Source: an uncultured Alphaproteobacteria bacterium (GTDB lineage: Bacteria > Pseudomonadota > Alphaproteobacteria > HIMB59 > GCA-002718135). Taken from it: 64,000 nt of DNA. The position numbers and the translations under genes are program-made. Below the pieces are notes generated by a model. That model was given only the letters and a program-made list of their open reading frames with translations, was not told the origin of the DNA and searched no databases. This document shows, piece by piece, positions 14,986 to 23,637 of this stretch. The stretch spans positions 67,356-131,355 of the forward strand of contig CACMKW010000002.1 in assembly GCA_902614395.1 (NCBI GenBank), written 5' to 3'. Positions within the stretch are counted from its first letter, which is position 1. Each line of letters opens with the position of its first letter.

Positions 14986-17628
14986 TTATGCAGCTTCTGA
15001 TATTATTTCATTTAAAACGTAATTTAAAATTCCTCCTGCTTTGTAGTATTCAAGTTCTTTATTTGTATCGATTCTACACTTTAATTTTATATTTTTAATT
15101 TCTTTAGAATTTATTTCACAACTAAGTAAGATACCTGGTTTTAAATCTGATAAACCAGATATGGATATAAATTCTTCACCTTCAATATTCAGGTTCATTT
15201 TGTTTTCACTATTCATAAATTCAAGAGGCAAAACACCCATTCCAATTAAATTAGATCTATGAATTCTCTCAAAACTTTCAGCAATAACTGCTCTAACCCC
15301 TAAAAGTCTTGTTCCTTTTGCAGCCCAATCTCTTGATGATCCTGTACCATATTCTTTCCCAGCAATTATTACAGTATCAATATTATTTTCTATATATTCT
15401 TGAGCAGCATCATAAATTGACATTTGTTTGTTAGAGAGAAAAGATTTTGTGTAGCCTCCTTCTACATTATCTAAAATCTGGTTCTTAATCCTTATATTTG
15501 CAAAAGTTCCTCTCATCATGATTTCATGATTACCTCTTCTAGAACCATAGGAATTAAAGTTTCTAGAATTAATCTGTCTATCAGTTAAATAGAGGCCTGC
15601 GGGGCTATCTTCTTTAATGTTTCCTGCAGGTGAAATATGATCAGTTGTAACGCTATCACCTAGTAATGCTAATATTCTTGCATTTTTTATATCTTTTAGT
15701 TCAAATTTATTTTTTTTGTCAAAAAAAGGTGGATGCTTAATATAGGTACTGGTATCATTCCAATCATACGTTGTATCTTTCGAACTATTAATTGATTTCC
15801 AATTATTATCCCCTTTATAGATTTCTTTATATCTTTCTTTAAACATCTCTGGAGTTAAACACAAACTAAGTGTTTGATTAATTTCTTTATTAGATGGCCA
15901 TAAATCTTTTAAAAATATTTTTTTTCCAGATTTAGATTTACCTAAGGAGTCAGTTGTAAGGTTAACATTAATATTTCCTGCAATAGCATAAGCAACAACA
16001 AGAGGAGGTGAAGCAAGAAAATTTGCTTTCACTTCTTGATGTACTCTGCCTTCAAAGTTTCGATTTCCAGATAAAACTGAACAAACAGTTAAATTATCTT
16101 TTTTTATTTCATTGGAGACCCATTCATCTAAGGGGCCAGAATTACCAATACAGGTAGTACATCCATAGCCAACTGTATTGAAACCCAAAATATCTAAATA
16201 TTCTTTTAATCCAGCTTTATCAAGATAATCACTAACAACTTTACTACCTGGTGCTAAACTTGTCTTTACCCAAGGTTTTACTTTTAAACCTAAATCAATT
16301 GCCTTTTTAGCAACTAACCCTGCTGCAATCATAACATTAGGATTTGATGTATTTGTACAACTAGTGATGGCTGCTATTACAACATCACCTGTATTTAATT
16401 TATTTTTATTTATAATTTTTTTGTTATCCATCTTACTAAATTCATTTGGTACTTCTTTTAAAAGAATTTTATCTTGAGGTCTTTTGGGACCAGCTAGAGT
16501 GGGTTCGACTGTATCTAAATCTAATAATATTTTGTCAGAAAAATCAGGTGAATAATTATTGTCTACCCAAAGAGTTTGTTTTTTTGAATATTCTTCAACG
16601 ATTTTAAGGTGCTCACTTTGTTTACCAGTTAATTTAAGATAATTAATTGTTTCTTCATCTGTTGGAAAAAATCCGCAAGTAGCTCCATACTCTGGAGCCA
16701 TATTAGAAATAGTTGCTCTGTCAGCTAATGATAAATTGTTTAATCCTTTTCCATAAAATTCTACAAACTTTCCAACAACACCCTTGTCTCTAAGCATTTT
16801 AGTGATAGATAAAACTAAATCAGTAGCTGTTATACCTTCCTTCAAGTGTCCGTTTAGCTCAAAACCAATAACGTCTGGAATATTCATGGAAATAGCTTGG
16901 CCTAACATCGCGGCCTCAGCTTCTATTCCTCCAACTCCCCATCCTAAAACAGAAAGCGAGTTTACCATTGTTGTATGACTGTCTGTTCCTACAACTGAAT
17001 CTGGGAATAAATAGTTTTGATTATTAATTTCTTTCATCCATATAGTCTTTGCTATGTTTTCTAAGTTTACTTGATGACAAATTCCTGCCCCTGGCGGTAC
17101 AAGATAAAAATTATCAAATGAGCTTTGTCCCCATTTAAGAAATTCGTATCTTTCTTTATTTCTATCAAATTCTTTCCTAACATTTTCTTTTAGGGCGTTA
17201 TTATCTTTATAATTATCTACCATTACAGAGTGATCAATAACCAGATCTACCCTAGATAATGGATTTATTTTTTTTGGTTCAATTCCTCTTGATTTTAATG
17301 CATTTCGCATAGCGGCAAGGTCAGCAACTGCTGGAACTCCAGTAAAATCCTGCATTAAAACTCTCGTTGGGAAAAAAGCTATTTCAATTTTTTCAGTCTT
17401 TTTATTAATTTGTTGTAAAGAATTGAAAACTTTAGAGATCATATCTTTATTAATATTCTCACCGTCCTCGTTTCTAAGTAAATTTTCAACTATTATTTTT
17501 ATAGAAATTGGCGTTTTACTTAAATCGATATCAAAATATTGAGCTGCTTTATTTAAGTTAAAATATTTGAACTTTTGATCATTTATTTCAATTATATCTT
17601 CTGAATTAAAAGAATTTATATTTTTCAT
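14986..17628 (-). CDS. acnA: Aconitate hydratase A
   Basis: TCA-cycle enzyme isomerising citrate to isocitrate with a [4Fe-4S] cluster. It has 880 residues, the normal size for the AcnA/IRP1 type. The cluster Cys motifs are AAITSCTNTSNP and GYGCTTCIGNSGPL. Other marks are DFTGVPAVADLAAMRNA, VGTDSHTTMVNSLSVLGWGVGG, TDHISPAGNI and, in the swivelling domain, GKEYGTGSSRDWAAKG. The acnA-ccm neighbourhood is conserved in alphaproteobacteria. The region upstream of its ATG is shared with the divergent histone-like gene. Confidence 0.97.
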   Translation of the reverse strand: MKNINSFNSEDIIEINDQKFKYFNLNKAAQYFDIDLSKTPISIKIIVENLLRNEDGENINKDMISKVFNSLQQINKKTEKIEIAFFPTRVLMQDFTGVPAVADLAAMRNALKSRGIEPKKINPLSRVDLVIDHSVMVDNYKDNNALKENVRKEFDRNKERYEFLKWGQSSFDNFYLVPPGAGICHQVNLENIAKTIWMKEINNQNYLFPDSVVGTDSHTTMVNSLSVLGWGVGGIEAEAAMLGQAISMNIPDVIGFELNGHLKEGITATDLVLSITKMLRDKGVVGKFVEFYGKGLNNLSLADRATISNMAPEYGATCGFFPTDEETINYLKLTGKQSEHLKIVEEYSKKQTLWVDNNYSPDFSDKILLDLDTVEPTLAGPKRPQDKILLKEVPNEFSKMDNKKIINKNKLNTGDVVIAAITSCTNTSNPNVMIAAGLVAKKAIDLGLKVKPWVKTSLAPGSKVVSDYLDKAGLKEYLDILGFNTVGYGCTTCIGNSGPLDEWVSNEIKKDNLTVCSVLSGNRNFEGRVHQEVKANFLASPPLVVAYAIAGNINVNLTTDSLGKSKSGKKIFLKDLWPSNKEINQTLSLCLTPEMFKERYKEIYKGDNNWKSINSSKDTTYDWNDTSTYIKHPPFFDKKNKFELKDIKNARILALLGDSVTTDHISPAGNIKEDSPAGLYLTDRQINSRNFNSYGSRRGNHEIMMRGTFANIRIKNQILDNVEGGYTKSFLSNKQMSIYDAAQEYIENNIDTVIIAGKEYGTGSSRDWAAKGTRLLGVRAVIAESFERIHRSNLIGMGVLPLEFMNSENKMNLNIEGEEFISISGLSDLKPGILLSCEINSKEIKNIKLKCRIDTNKELEYYKAGGILNYVLNEIISEAA

Positions 17629-17833
17629 GCTAAAGTTGATAAATAATTATAATAATTAAATAGTATGAAGATAAATTTTTGTATAGCAAAATGTTTATTT
17701 ATTATTAGTTTTCTGCGAAAAAATAAAAAAGTAAGTTAGTTTTTTTTATATTAAGTTTTTTAAAATAATAATTTAAATCAATAACAGGATTAATTTTAAA
17801 ATATTGGTATATTGTTGACTTTAATCGTAAGTT

Positions 17834-17862
17834 TTGGGAATAAACGCTTAGCCTTTTATAAT
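17834..17862 (+). promoter_or_regulatory. Sigma-70-type promoter for the histone-like gene
   Basis: TTGGGA (17834-17839), a 17-base spacer and a perfect TATAAT (17857-17862) lie about 60 bases before the histone-like ATG. A transcript from here would start within the GC-rich hairpin region. A second -35-like TTGACT at 17815-17820 has no equally good -10. The 295-base gap from 17629 otherwise holds no gene. Confidence 0.55.
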
Positions 17863-17902
17863 TATCACTACGGTGATAGTGGAGGGAGGTTCCTCCGGGG
17901 TA
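17863..17902 (+). ncRNA. Structured GC-rich 5' leader of the histone-like gene
   Basis: Two adjacent hairpins are visible. The first has stem TATCAC/GTGATA closed by a C(TACG)G tetraloop (17863-17878), a very stable loop class. The second has a GGAGG/CCTCC stem with a 2-base loop around 17885-17896, followed by GGGG. This GC-rich patch stands out in an AT-rich gap. It lies just before the AAGGAG ribosome site at 17912-17917. It could be a regulatory leader; I do not recognise it as a known riboswitch. Confidence 0.4.
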
Positions 17903-17923
17903 ACAAAATACAAGGAGTATTTT

Positions 17924-18100
17924 ATGGCTAAGAAGAAAAAGAAAGCTGCTCCAAAGAAAAAGAAAAAAGCAGCTCCTAAGAAAAAGAAAAAAGCAGCTCC
18001 TAAAAAGAAAAAGAAAAAAGCTGCTCCTAAGAAAAAGAAAAAAGCAGCTCCTAAAAAGAAAAAGAAAAAAGCTGCTAAAAAGAAGAAAAAGAGAAGATAG
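17924..18100 (+). CDS. Histone H1-like Lys/Ala/Pro repeat protein
   Basis: A 58-residue, extremely basic protein beginning MAKKKKKAAPKKKKKAAP and built of about seven KKKKKAAP-type units, ending KKKKKRR. The start at 17924 is fixed by the AAGGAG site six bases upstream; the frame extends back to 17873 but that would translate the structured leader. It resembles the C-terminal tail of histone H1-like nucleoid proteins found in several bacteria and probably binds DNA or RNA by charge. The DNA itself is repetitive, so copy number of the units may vary between strains. It has its own promoter and terminator. Confidence 0.85.
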   Translation: MAKKKKKAAPKKKKKAAPKKKKKAAPKKKKKKAAPKKKKKAAPKKKKKKAAKKKKKRR

Positions 18101-18120
18101 TAATACTTCGATTTTTCAGG

Positions 18121-18141
18121 AAAACTTTAATTTAAAGTTTT
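18121..18141 (+). terminator. AT-rich hairpin after the histone-like gene
   Basis: AAAACTTTAA and TTAAAGTTTT form a perfect 10-bp inverted repeat around a single T, followed by a T-rich tract. It is a weak terminator or 3' stabiliser and is the first of three hairpins in a row (the next is ATCTTTTT/AAAAAGAT at 18151-18167). Confidence 0.45.
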
Positions 18142-18167
18142 CTTTTTCTTATCTTTTTCAAAAAGAT

Positions 18168-18194
18168 AAAACGGGGTTCTGCCCCGTTTTTTTT
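18168..18194 (+). terminator. Rho-independent terminator
   Basis: ACGGGG (18171-18176) pairs with CCCCGT (18182-18187) around a 5-base loop, extended by AAA/TTT, and is followed by eight T residues. It ends the histone-like transcript before ccmA. Confidence 0.9.
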
Positions 18195-18229
18195 ATTGTT
18201 TTAAATCAAAAATTAATTAGATCTAAATA

Positions 18230-18835
18230 ATGATACTCGTTAAAAATTTATCAATTGAAAGAGCTAATAAAAAAGTATTTGAGAATGTTAATCTATCTCT
18301 TGGATTAGGAAAAATAATATTATTAAAAGGGAAAAACGGTTCTGGGAAAACTACATTATTAAAAGCATTACTTAACCTAATAGAACCCTCTTCTGGTGCA
18401 ATATATTGGAAAGGACAATTATTAAAAAAAAATTTATATAATTTTTTTAATCATGTTACTTATATTGCTGACAGAACATCAAGTTTAAGTAAATTATCAG
18501 TTCAAGAAAATATTAGAATTTGGAAAAAAATCTTTTTATCAAATATTAGTAATTCTCAAGTTGAGAATATTTTAAAAACTTTAAAATTAGATATTTATTT
18601 AAAACAAAAAGTTAATTCATTATCTTTTGGAGAGAGAAAAAAATTAGAGTTTTTACGATTAATTTTAGAAAACAAAAAAATTTGGATTTTAGATGAACCC
18701 TTATCCAATTTAGATAGTGAATCAATTGATGTTATAGCGCAGACTTTTGAAGATCATCGTTCTAAGGAAGGTTCAATAATATTTAGTTCGCATCAAGAAT
18801 CAGAGATAAATGTATCAGAGGAAGTACTACTATAA
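18230..18835 (+). CDS. ccmA: Heme exporter ATP-binding protein CcmA
   Basis: ATPase of the CcmABCD complex, which releases heme-loaded CcmE during cytochrome c maturation. It has 201 residues, the normal short size. Walker A is GKNGSGKTTLLKALL (about 35-49), the signature is LSFGERKKLEF and Walker B is IWILDEPLSNLD. The signature deviates from the usual LSxGQ by having GE, which is accepted in this family. First gene of a compact eight-gene ccm cluster. Confidence 0.92.
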   Translation: MILVKNLSIERANKKVFENVNLSLGLGKIILLKGKNGSGKTTLLKALLNLIEPSSGAIYWKGQLLKKNLYNFFNHVTYIADRTSSLSKLSVQENIRIWKKIFLSNISNSQVENILKTLKLDIYLKQKVNSLSFGERKKLEFLRLILENKKIWILDEPLSNLDSESIDVIAQTFEDHRSKEGSIIFSSHQESEINVSEEVLL

Positions 18836-18840
18836 ATAAA

Positions 18841-19512
18841 ATGATAATTTTAAATAAAATAATTTCTTTTTATTATAGAGAGTACAAATTAAATCTAAGT
18901 GGATTTCAAGATATTTTAACAAATATTATTTTCTTCTTTGTTTCAATTTTTATATTTATTTTCTCTATTGGACCAGACAAGGAAACAATTTCTAGTATAG
19001 GAATTGGTATTGTATGGACATTATTATTGCTAAGCTCAACATTATCTTTAAGAAAATTTTATCAAGATGACTTTGAGAATGGTAATTTATTGATTATGCA
19101 TTTAAATGGATTTAGTTTTGGTTTTATTGCGATTTTAAAAACTTTTTCACATTTTATTTTTGTTCAGTTACCTTTTTTGTTGTCTATACCAATTGCATGT
19201 ATCTTATTAAACATTGCAAATGATGAACTTATCTATCTTTTTTCCAGTTTTGCAATAGGATCATTCATTTTATCATGCCTAGGTTCCATTTCATCTTCTA
19301 TGAATCTAATGAACCAGCGAAACTTCCTACTAGGAAGTGTTATAGTTATGATATTTAGTGTTCCAATAATTATCTTTTCAGTTGGTATTGTTAATTTTGA
19401 AGAAAACTTTAAATCTCTCATAAGTATATTATTTGGAATACTATTAATAGTTTTTGCTATAAATCCTTGGGCAAGTGGTTTGTGTCTTAAACTTTCATTA
19501 GAAAATAATTGA
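18841..19512 (+). CDS. ccmB: Heme exporter permease CcmB
   Basis: Inner-membrane partner of CcmA, 223 residues with about six hydrophobic segments. Recognisable marks are IGIGIVWTLLLLSSTLSLRKFYQDDFENG near residues 50-80 (IVWTLLLLSSTLSL and FYQDDFENG being the conserved parts) and the closing INPWASGLCLKLSLENN. It starts five bases after ccmA and its stop almost touches the ccmC start, as expected for a coupled operon. Confidence 0.9.
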   Translation: MIILNKIISFYYREYKLNLSGFQDILTNIIFFFVSIFIFIFSIGPDKETISSIGIGIVWTLLLLSSTLSLRKFYQDDFENGNLLIMHLNGFSFGFIAILKTFSHFIFVQLPFLLSIPIACILLNIANDELIYLFSSFAIGSFILSCLGSISSSMNLMNQRNFLLGSVIVMIFSVPIIIFSVGIVNFEENFKSLISILFGILLIVFAINPWASGLCLKLSLENN

Positions 19513-19513
19513 T

Positions 19514-20212
19514 ATGATGTTCTTAGTTAATCCTAGTAAATTTAATAAGGTCGCAGATTATGTATTTCTACCAGCGTTGATTTCATCCATTATATTATTT
19601 TCTATCGGATTAATATTTGCATTTTATTTATCTCCTGATGACTATCAACAAGGATCAACTGTACGTATAATGTATGTTCATGTACCTAGTGCTTGGATAG
19701 CATTACTTACATATGCCATAATGACATTATATAGTATTGCTGGATTAGCCTTTAGAATACCGTTTGGATTTATTATTAACACGGCAGTAGCTCCCATTGG
19801 GGCAGTATTTACTCTAATATGTATTATAAGTGGATCATTGTGGGGTAAACCAATGTGGGGTACTTGGTGGGTATGGGATGCTCGTTTAACCTCAGTGGCA
19901 ATACTTTTTATTATTTATCTTATTATTGTATTTATGAATTTATCATTTGAAAATAGAGTAGTAAGAGAAAAAGTTATAGCAATATTTGTTCTTGTTGGAT
20001 CTATAAACCTCCCTATAGTAAAATTTTCTGTAGATTGGTGGAATACCTTACATCAACCGGCAACAATTAGTAAATTATCAAAACCCAGCATTGACCCTTC
20101 AATGATGATTCCTTTAATTATCATGACTTTTGCATTTGTTATGGTTGGTTTAGCAATAGCTATTTTAAGAATTAAAACAGAGATAATTTCAAGAAAATCT
20201 TATTTAAGTTAA
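19514..20212 (+). CDS. ccmC: Heme handling protein CcmC
   Basis: Inner-membrane protein that loads heme onto CcmE. It has 232 residues and six transmembrane segments. The periplasmic tryptophan-rich heme-binding motif is WGKPMWGTWWVWDARLTS, and flanking heme-ligand His residues are visible in MYVHVPSAW and in WWNTLHQPATI. It starts two bases after ccmB. Confidence 0.95.
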   Translation: MMFLVNPSKFNKVADYVFLPALISSIILFSIGLIFAFYLSPDDYQQGSTVRIMYVHVPSAWIALLTYAIMTLYSIAGLAFRIPFGFIINTAVAPIGAVFTLICIISGSLWGKPMWGTWWVWDARLTSVAILFIIYLIIVFMNLSFENRVVREKVIAIFVLVGSINLPIVKFSVDWWNTLHQPATISKLSKPSIDPSMMIPLIIMTFAFVMVGLAIAILRIKTEIISRKSYLS

Positions 20213-20273
20213 TTTGTGACTTTTAGTCCTGTTGATTAAGTATCTTTCCTAAATATTTTTGCTAATAGTAATT

Positions 20274-20375
20274 ATGTATTTCTGGTATATTTTTGGATCT
20301 TACCTAGTAGCTTTTCTTTTAATAATTTTGTTATTATTTTTTAGTTATTTAAAATTTAAAAGAATAAAAAAGTAA
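20274..20375 (+). CDS. ccmD: CcmD-like single-span membrane protein, 33 aa
   Basis: A very short gene between ccmC and ccmE. The product starts MYFWYIFGSYLVAFLLI, has one transmembrane helix and ends in the basic tail KFKRIKK. CcmD proteins are small single-span proteins at exactly this position, with a conserved aromatic N-terminus and charged cytoplasmic tail; they help release holo-CcmE. At 33 residues it is shorter than most. The stop directly precedes the ccmE ATG. Confidence 0.8.
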   Translation: MYFWYIFGSYLVAFLLIILLLFFSYLKFKRIKK

Positions 20376-20816
20376 ATGAGTTTACGATTTCAAAGATTGT
20401 TGCTTATATTACTTACTTTGGTAATTATACTAAGTGCGGTCTTACTTATTTTATATAATGCAAGAGAAAATGTGTCGTATTTTTACACACCTTCTGAAAT
20501 TGATAATCTAGATATCGCAATAGATGAGAAGATAAGAATAGGCGGATTTGTAGAAAACGATAGTTTTAATAAAATTTCTTCAAGTTCATTTAAATTTAAA
20601 ATTACTGATGAAAAAGCATCTATACTTGTCACTTTCAATGGGATTCTTCCTGATTTATTTAGAGAAGGACAAGGTGCAGTGATAGAGGGTACTTTTGTTG
20701 ATAATGATATTTTTAATGCAACTAATGTTTTTGCAAAACATGATGAAAATTATATGCCAGCGTCAATAAAAGAAGAACTGAAAGATACAGGTTATTGGAA
20801 TAAAAAATATAAATGA
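20376..20816 (+). CDS. ccmE: Heme chaperone CcmE
   Basis: Periplasmic, membrane-anchored heme chaperone of 146 residues. One N-terminal membrane segment (about residues 8-27) is followed by a beta-barrel OB-fold with RIGGFVENDSF and VTFNGILPDLFREGQGAVIEG. The covalent heme-binding motif is HDENYMP near residue 126, with the His as the attachment site. It overlaps ccmF by four bases (ATGA). Confidence 0.95.
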   Translation: MSLRFQRLLLILLTLVIILSAVLLILYNARENVSYFYTPSEIDNLDIAIDEKIRIGGFVENDSFNKISSSSFKFKITDEKASILVTFNGILPDLFREGQGAVIEGTFVDNDIFNATNVFAKHDENYMPASIKEELKDTGYWNKKYK

Positions 20817-22675
20817 GTTCATTAGTTGGTTTTTTAAGTTTAGTTATTGCCATAGGTATTAATTTTTACTTATTTTTATCTAGGTATATATTTAGATTTC
20901 AAAAACAGAAATTTAATTTATTTATTCGTTTTTCATCATTATTAACATTGTTATCTTTTTTTTCATTAATGTATGCGTATGTGGTATCTGATTTCTCAAA
21001 TTATAATGTCTTTCAAAACTCTCACTCAAATAAACCATTAATATATAAAATTTCAGGTACTTGGGGAAATCATGAAGGTTCGATGCTTTTGTGGCTAAGT
21101 ATTTTATCTATTTTTAGTTTCTTTTTTTCCTTTACAAAAAATATAGACGAAAGCTTTCAAAGATTAACATTAATTATTCAATCCTTACTTCATATTTTAT
21201 TTGGTCTCTTTATCGTCTTTACATCTAATCCATTTCTAGTTAATTCAATTTTAGTAAATGAAGGTTTGGGTTTAAATCCAATTTTACAAGATCCAGGTTT
21301 AGCTGTTCACCCTCCAATTTTATATGGAGGTTACGTTGGTTATTCCATTGTTTTCAGTATTGCTATTGCAGGTTTATTTCAAAATACAGATGATGAATGG
21401 CTTTATGTTGCAAAGAAATGGTCATTGATTAGTTGGACTTTTTTAACTGGTGGAATAGCTCTGGGTTCATATTGGGCATATTATGAATTAGGTTGGGGTG
21501 GATGGTGGTTTTGGGATCCGGTTGAAAATATTTCACTGATGCCTTGGATTGCTGGACTTGCATTAGTTCATTCTCTCATGATGGTAAGAGGTGAGCAAGC
21601 CATTAAAAAATGGATAGTTTTTTTATCAATTCTTTGCTTTTCATTAAGTGTTTTTGGAACATTTTTAGTAAGATCTGGAATTTTAACAAGTGTACATTCA
21701 TTTGCAGCAGATGCATCCAGAGGCATATTTATATTACTAATTTTTTTTATTGTAACTGGATTTGGTTTTTTAGTTTTCTTGCTAAAAGAACCAAAAAAAT
21801 CAAATGCTTTAAACTTGTTATTTATCAATAAGGTTTCAGCACTTGTAATAAATAATATTTTAATGATTATAGCAACGTTAACTATTCTTTTAGGAACAAT
21901 ATACCCAATTATAATTGAAGTTTTGTATAATAAGAGAATATCAGTTGGAGGCCCTTATTTTAATTTAACAGTAATTCCTATAATGATCCCTGGCTTTTTA
22001 TTAATGAGTATTGCGCCAATTTTATCATGGCAAACAAATAAGATAAATAATTCAAAAAAATATGTTCTAGCTTTTATTGTCTTAAGTGTTTTAGTTCTAA
22101 TTCAATCATATTTTTTGGATTTTAATACATGGGGTTTTGTTGGGTTACTTTTAGGTTTTTGGATAATATTGGCTTCAACTATTGCTATATTTTCTTCGTA
22201 TAAAATTAAAATTAACATTAAGTTTTTAAAAATAATTAATCCTCATGTTGCACATATTGGTGTTGGTATTGCTATAATCGGTATCACCTGTTCTAGTGTT
22301 TTTCAAAATGAGCTAGATTTTAACCTTAATGAGGGAGATAAGTTTATTGTAAATGGAAAAACAGTTTTGTTTGAAAAAATAGAAACAACTAATGAAATTA
22401 ATTTTCAATCTTTAAGAGGAAAATTTTTGTTTGATATTGAAAAAAATCAATCAAAAGAAATAGAGGCTGGAAAAAATTATTATCCGGTGTCAAAGATGAT
22501 TACATCTGAAGCTGGTATTTTACATCAGTGGAATAAGGATATATATTTTATCCTAGGTGATCAAAAAAATAATGAGTGGTTTGTAAAAGTTTTAATTAAT
22601 CCATTTGTTAGCTTTATATGGCTTGGAGTGATAATAATGATGTATTCAGGTTTAATAGCAGTTTCTAGAAGATGA
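20813..22675 (+). CDS. ccmF: Heme lyase subunit CcmF
   Basis: Large inner-membrane subunit of the cytochrome c heme lyase, 620 residues with many transmembrane helices. The tryptophan-rich motif GWGGWWFWDPVENISLMPW is at about residues 225-243, and ISGTWGNHEGSMLLWLSIL and LQDPGLAVHPPILYGGYVG carry the conserved heme-ligand region. It overlaps both neighbours by four bases, so translation of ccmE, ccmF and ccmG is coupled. Confidence 0.96.
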   Translation: MSSLVGFLSLVIAIGINFYLFLSRYIFRFQKQKFNLFIRFSSLLTLLSFFSLMYAYVVSDFSNYNVFQNSHSNKPLIYKISGTWGNHEGSMLLWLSILSIFSFFFSFTKNIDESFQRLTLIIQSLLHILFGLFIVFTSNPFLVNSILVNEGLGLNPILQDPGLAVHPPILYGGYVGYSIVFSIAIAGLFQNTDDEWLYVAKKWSLISWTFLTGGIALGSYWAYYELGWGGWWFWDPVENISLMPWIAGLALVHSLMMVRGEQAIKKWIVFLSILCFSLSVFGTFLVRSGILTSVHSFAADASRGIFILLIFFIVTGFGFLVFLLKEPKKSNALNLLFINKVSALVINNILMIIATLTILLGTIYPIIIEVLYNKRISVGGPYFNLTVIPIMIPGFLLMSIAPILSWQTNKINNSKKYVLAFIVLSVLVLIQSYFLDFNTWGFVGLLLGFWIILASTIAIFSSYKIKINIKFLKIINPHVAHIGVGIAIIGITCSSVFQNELDFNLNEGDKFIVNGKTVLFEKIETTNEINFQSLRGKFLFDIEKNQSKEIEAGKNYYPVSKMITSEAGILHQWNKDIYFILGDQKNNEWFVKVLINPFVSFIWLGVIIMMYSGLIAVSRR

Positions 22676-23196
22676 ATAGGATATTTATTTTAACACCATT
22701 AATAGTACTTTTAGTCATATGTATTTTTTCACTAGTTTATTTATTAAGTGGTAAAGATCCTAATAAACCACCGAGTGCACTCTTAAATAAAGATGTTCCT
22801 ATTTTTGAAAGTAGTTCTTTGTACAATTCAAAGGATATAATCAAAACAAAAGATATAAAAAATAAGAAGACCTTAATTAATTTTTTTGCTTCTTGGTGTA
22901 CTCCTTGTAAAATAGAGCATCCACTTTTTTTTGAAATACGTAAAAAATATCCTGAACTATATTTGTTAGGATTTAACCACAAAGATCCATCTTCTGATGC
23001 AAAAAAATATTTAGAGGATGATGGAAATCCATACGATTTTGTAGGTGTAGACTCTGATGGTTTAATTGCATTAGAATTTGGTGTTTTTGGTCTACCAGAA
23101 ACGTATTTGATTAATGAGGATGGTAAGATTATCTATAAATTTATGGGTCCGTTAACAATGGATATTTTAAAAAATGAAATTGAGCCACTTCTATAA
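22672..23196 (+). CDS. ccmG: Thiol:disulfide interchange protein CcmG/DsbE
   Basis: Membrane-anchored periplasmic thioredoxin that reduces apocytochrome c cysteines. It has 174 residues, an N-terminal membrane anchor at about 5-27, the active site FFASWCTPCKIEHP and the family-specific YDFVGVDSDG and FGVFGLPETYLI (cis-Pro loop). Start ATG overlaps the ccmF stop; its end overlaps ccmH by 23 bases. Confidence 0.94.
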   Translation: MNRIFILTPLIVLLVICIFSLVYLLSGKDPNKPPSALLNKDVPIFESSSLYNSKDIIKTKDIKNKKTLINFFASWCTPCKIEHPLFFEIRKKYPELYLLGFNHKDPSSDAKKYLEDDGNPYDFVGVDSDGLIALEFGVFGLPETYLINEDGKIIYKFMGPLTMDILKNEIEPLL

Positions 23197-23560
23197 ATTT
23201 TTACATATAATAATTTTAAGTTTTGTGTTTTTTACTTTTAAAATATTTGCAATTGAAAATATTGAAGAAAGAGTAAAAAAACTAACCTTAGAGTTGCGAT
23301 GTATGACTTGTCAAAATCAAAGCATTTATGACTCAGATGCAGAATTCTCAAATGATATTAAAAAAATTGTTAAAAATAAGTTGAAGGCTGGAGAAAGTGA
23401 GCGAGATATTAAGAAATTTTTGGTTGAAAGATATGGTGAATACATTCTTTTTAGACCATTAATGAATTATAATAATATCTTTCTTTGGAGTTTCCCTTTT
23501 ATATTACTAATAATTGGCTTGTTTTTTGTATTAATTAAGAGCAAAGGAAACAAGGTCTGA
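23174..23560 (+). CDS. ccmH: Cytochrome c maturation protein CcmH (CycL)
   Basis: A 128-residue periplasmic thiol oxidoreductase anchored in the membrane. It has an N-terminal signal segment, the redox motif LELRCMTCQNQSI at about residues 36-48, the conserved VERYGEYILFRP block and a C-terminal transmembrane helix. It corresponds to the short alphaproteobacterial CcmH. No CcmI (TPR apocytochrome chaperone) follows; the next gene is an unrelated amino-acid binding protein. Confidence 0.93.
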   Translation: MKLSHFYKFLHIIILSFVFFTFKIFAIENIEERVKKLTLELRCMTCQNQSIYDSDAEFSNDIKKIVKNKLKAGESERDIKKFLVERYGEYILFRPLMNYNNIFLWSFPFILLIIGLFFVLIKSKGNKV

Positions 23561-23604
23561 AACAATTTATTTTGTTTTTTTTTATTTAGCTTATATGGTT
23601 CTCC

Positions 23605-23637
23605 TATAATTTAGAAATACTTCTTCAAGGAGGAAAT
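23605..23637 (+). promoter_or_regulatory. Promoter -10 and ribosome site before the amino-acid binding protein
   Basis: A perfect TATAAT at 23605-23610 is followed by an AAGGAGG site just before the GTG start at 23638. The -35 region is weak (T-rich), so factor-assisted transcription is possible. The strong ribosome site also decides the GTG start. Confidence 0.4.

Noticed and set aside
17815-17843. TTGACT with GAATAA as an alternative promoter for the histone-like gene
   Set aside because: Spacing is acceptable, but the -10 is poor compared with the perfect TATAAT downstream.
17924-18100. Repeat-coding DNA as a simple-sequence repeat without a gene
   Set aside because: A promoter, a good ribosome site, an intact frame and a terminator all frame it, so it is a real gene with repetitive sequence.
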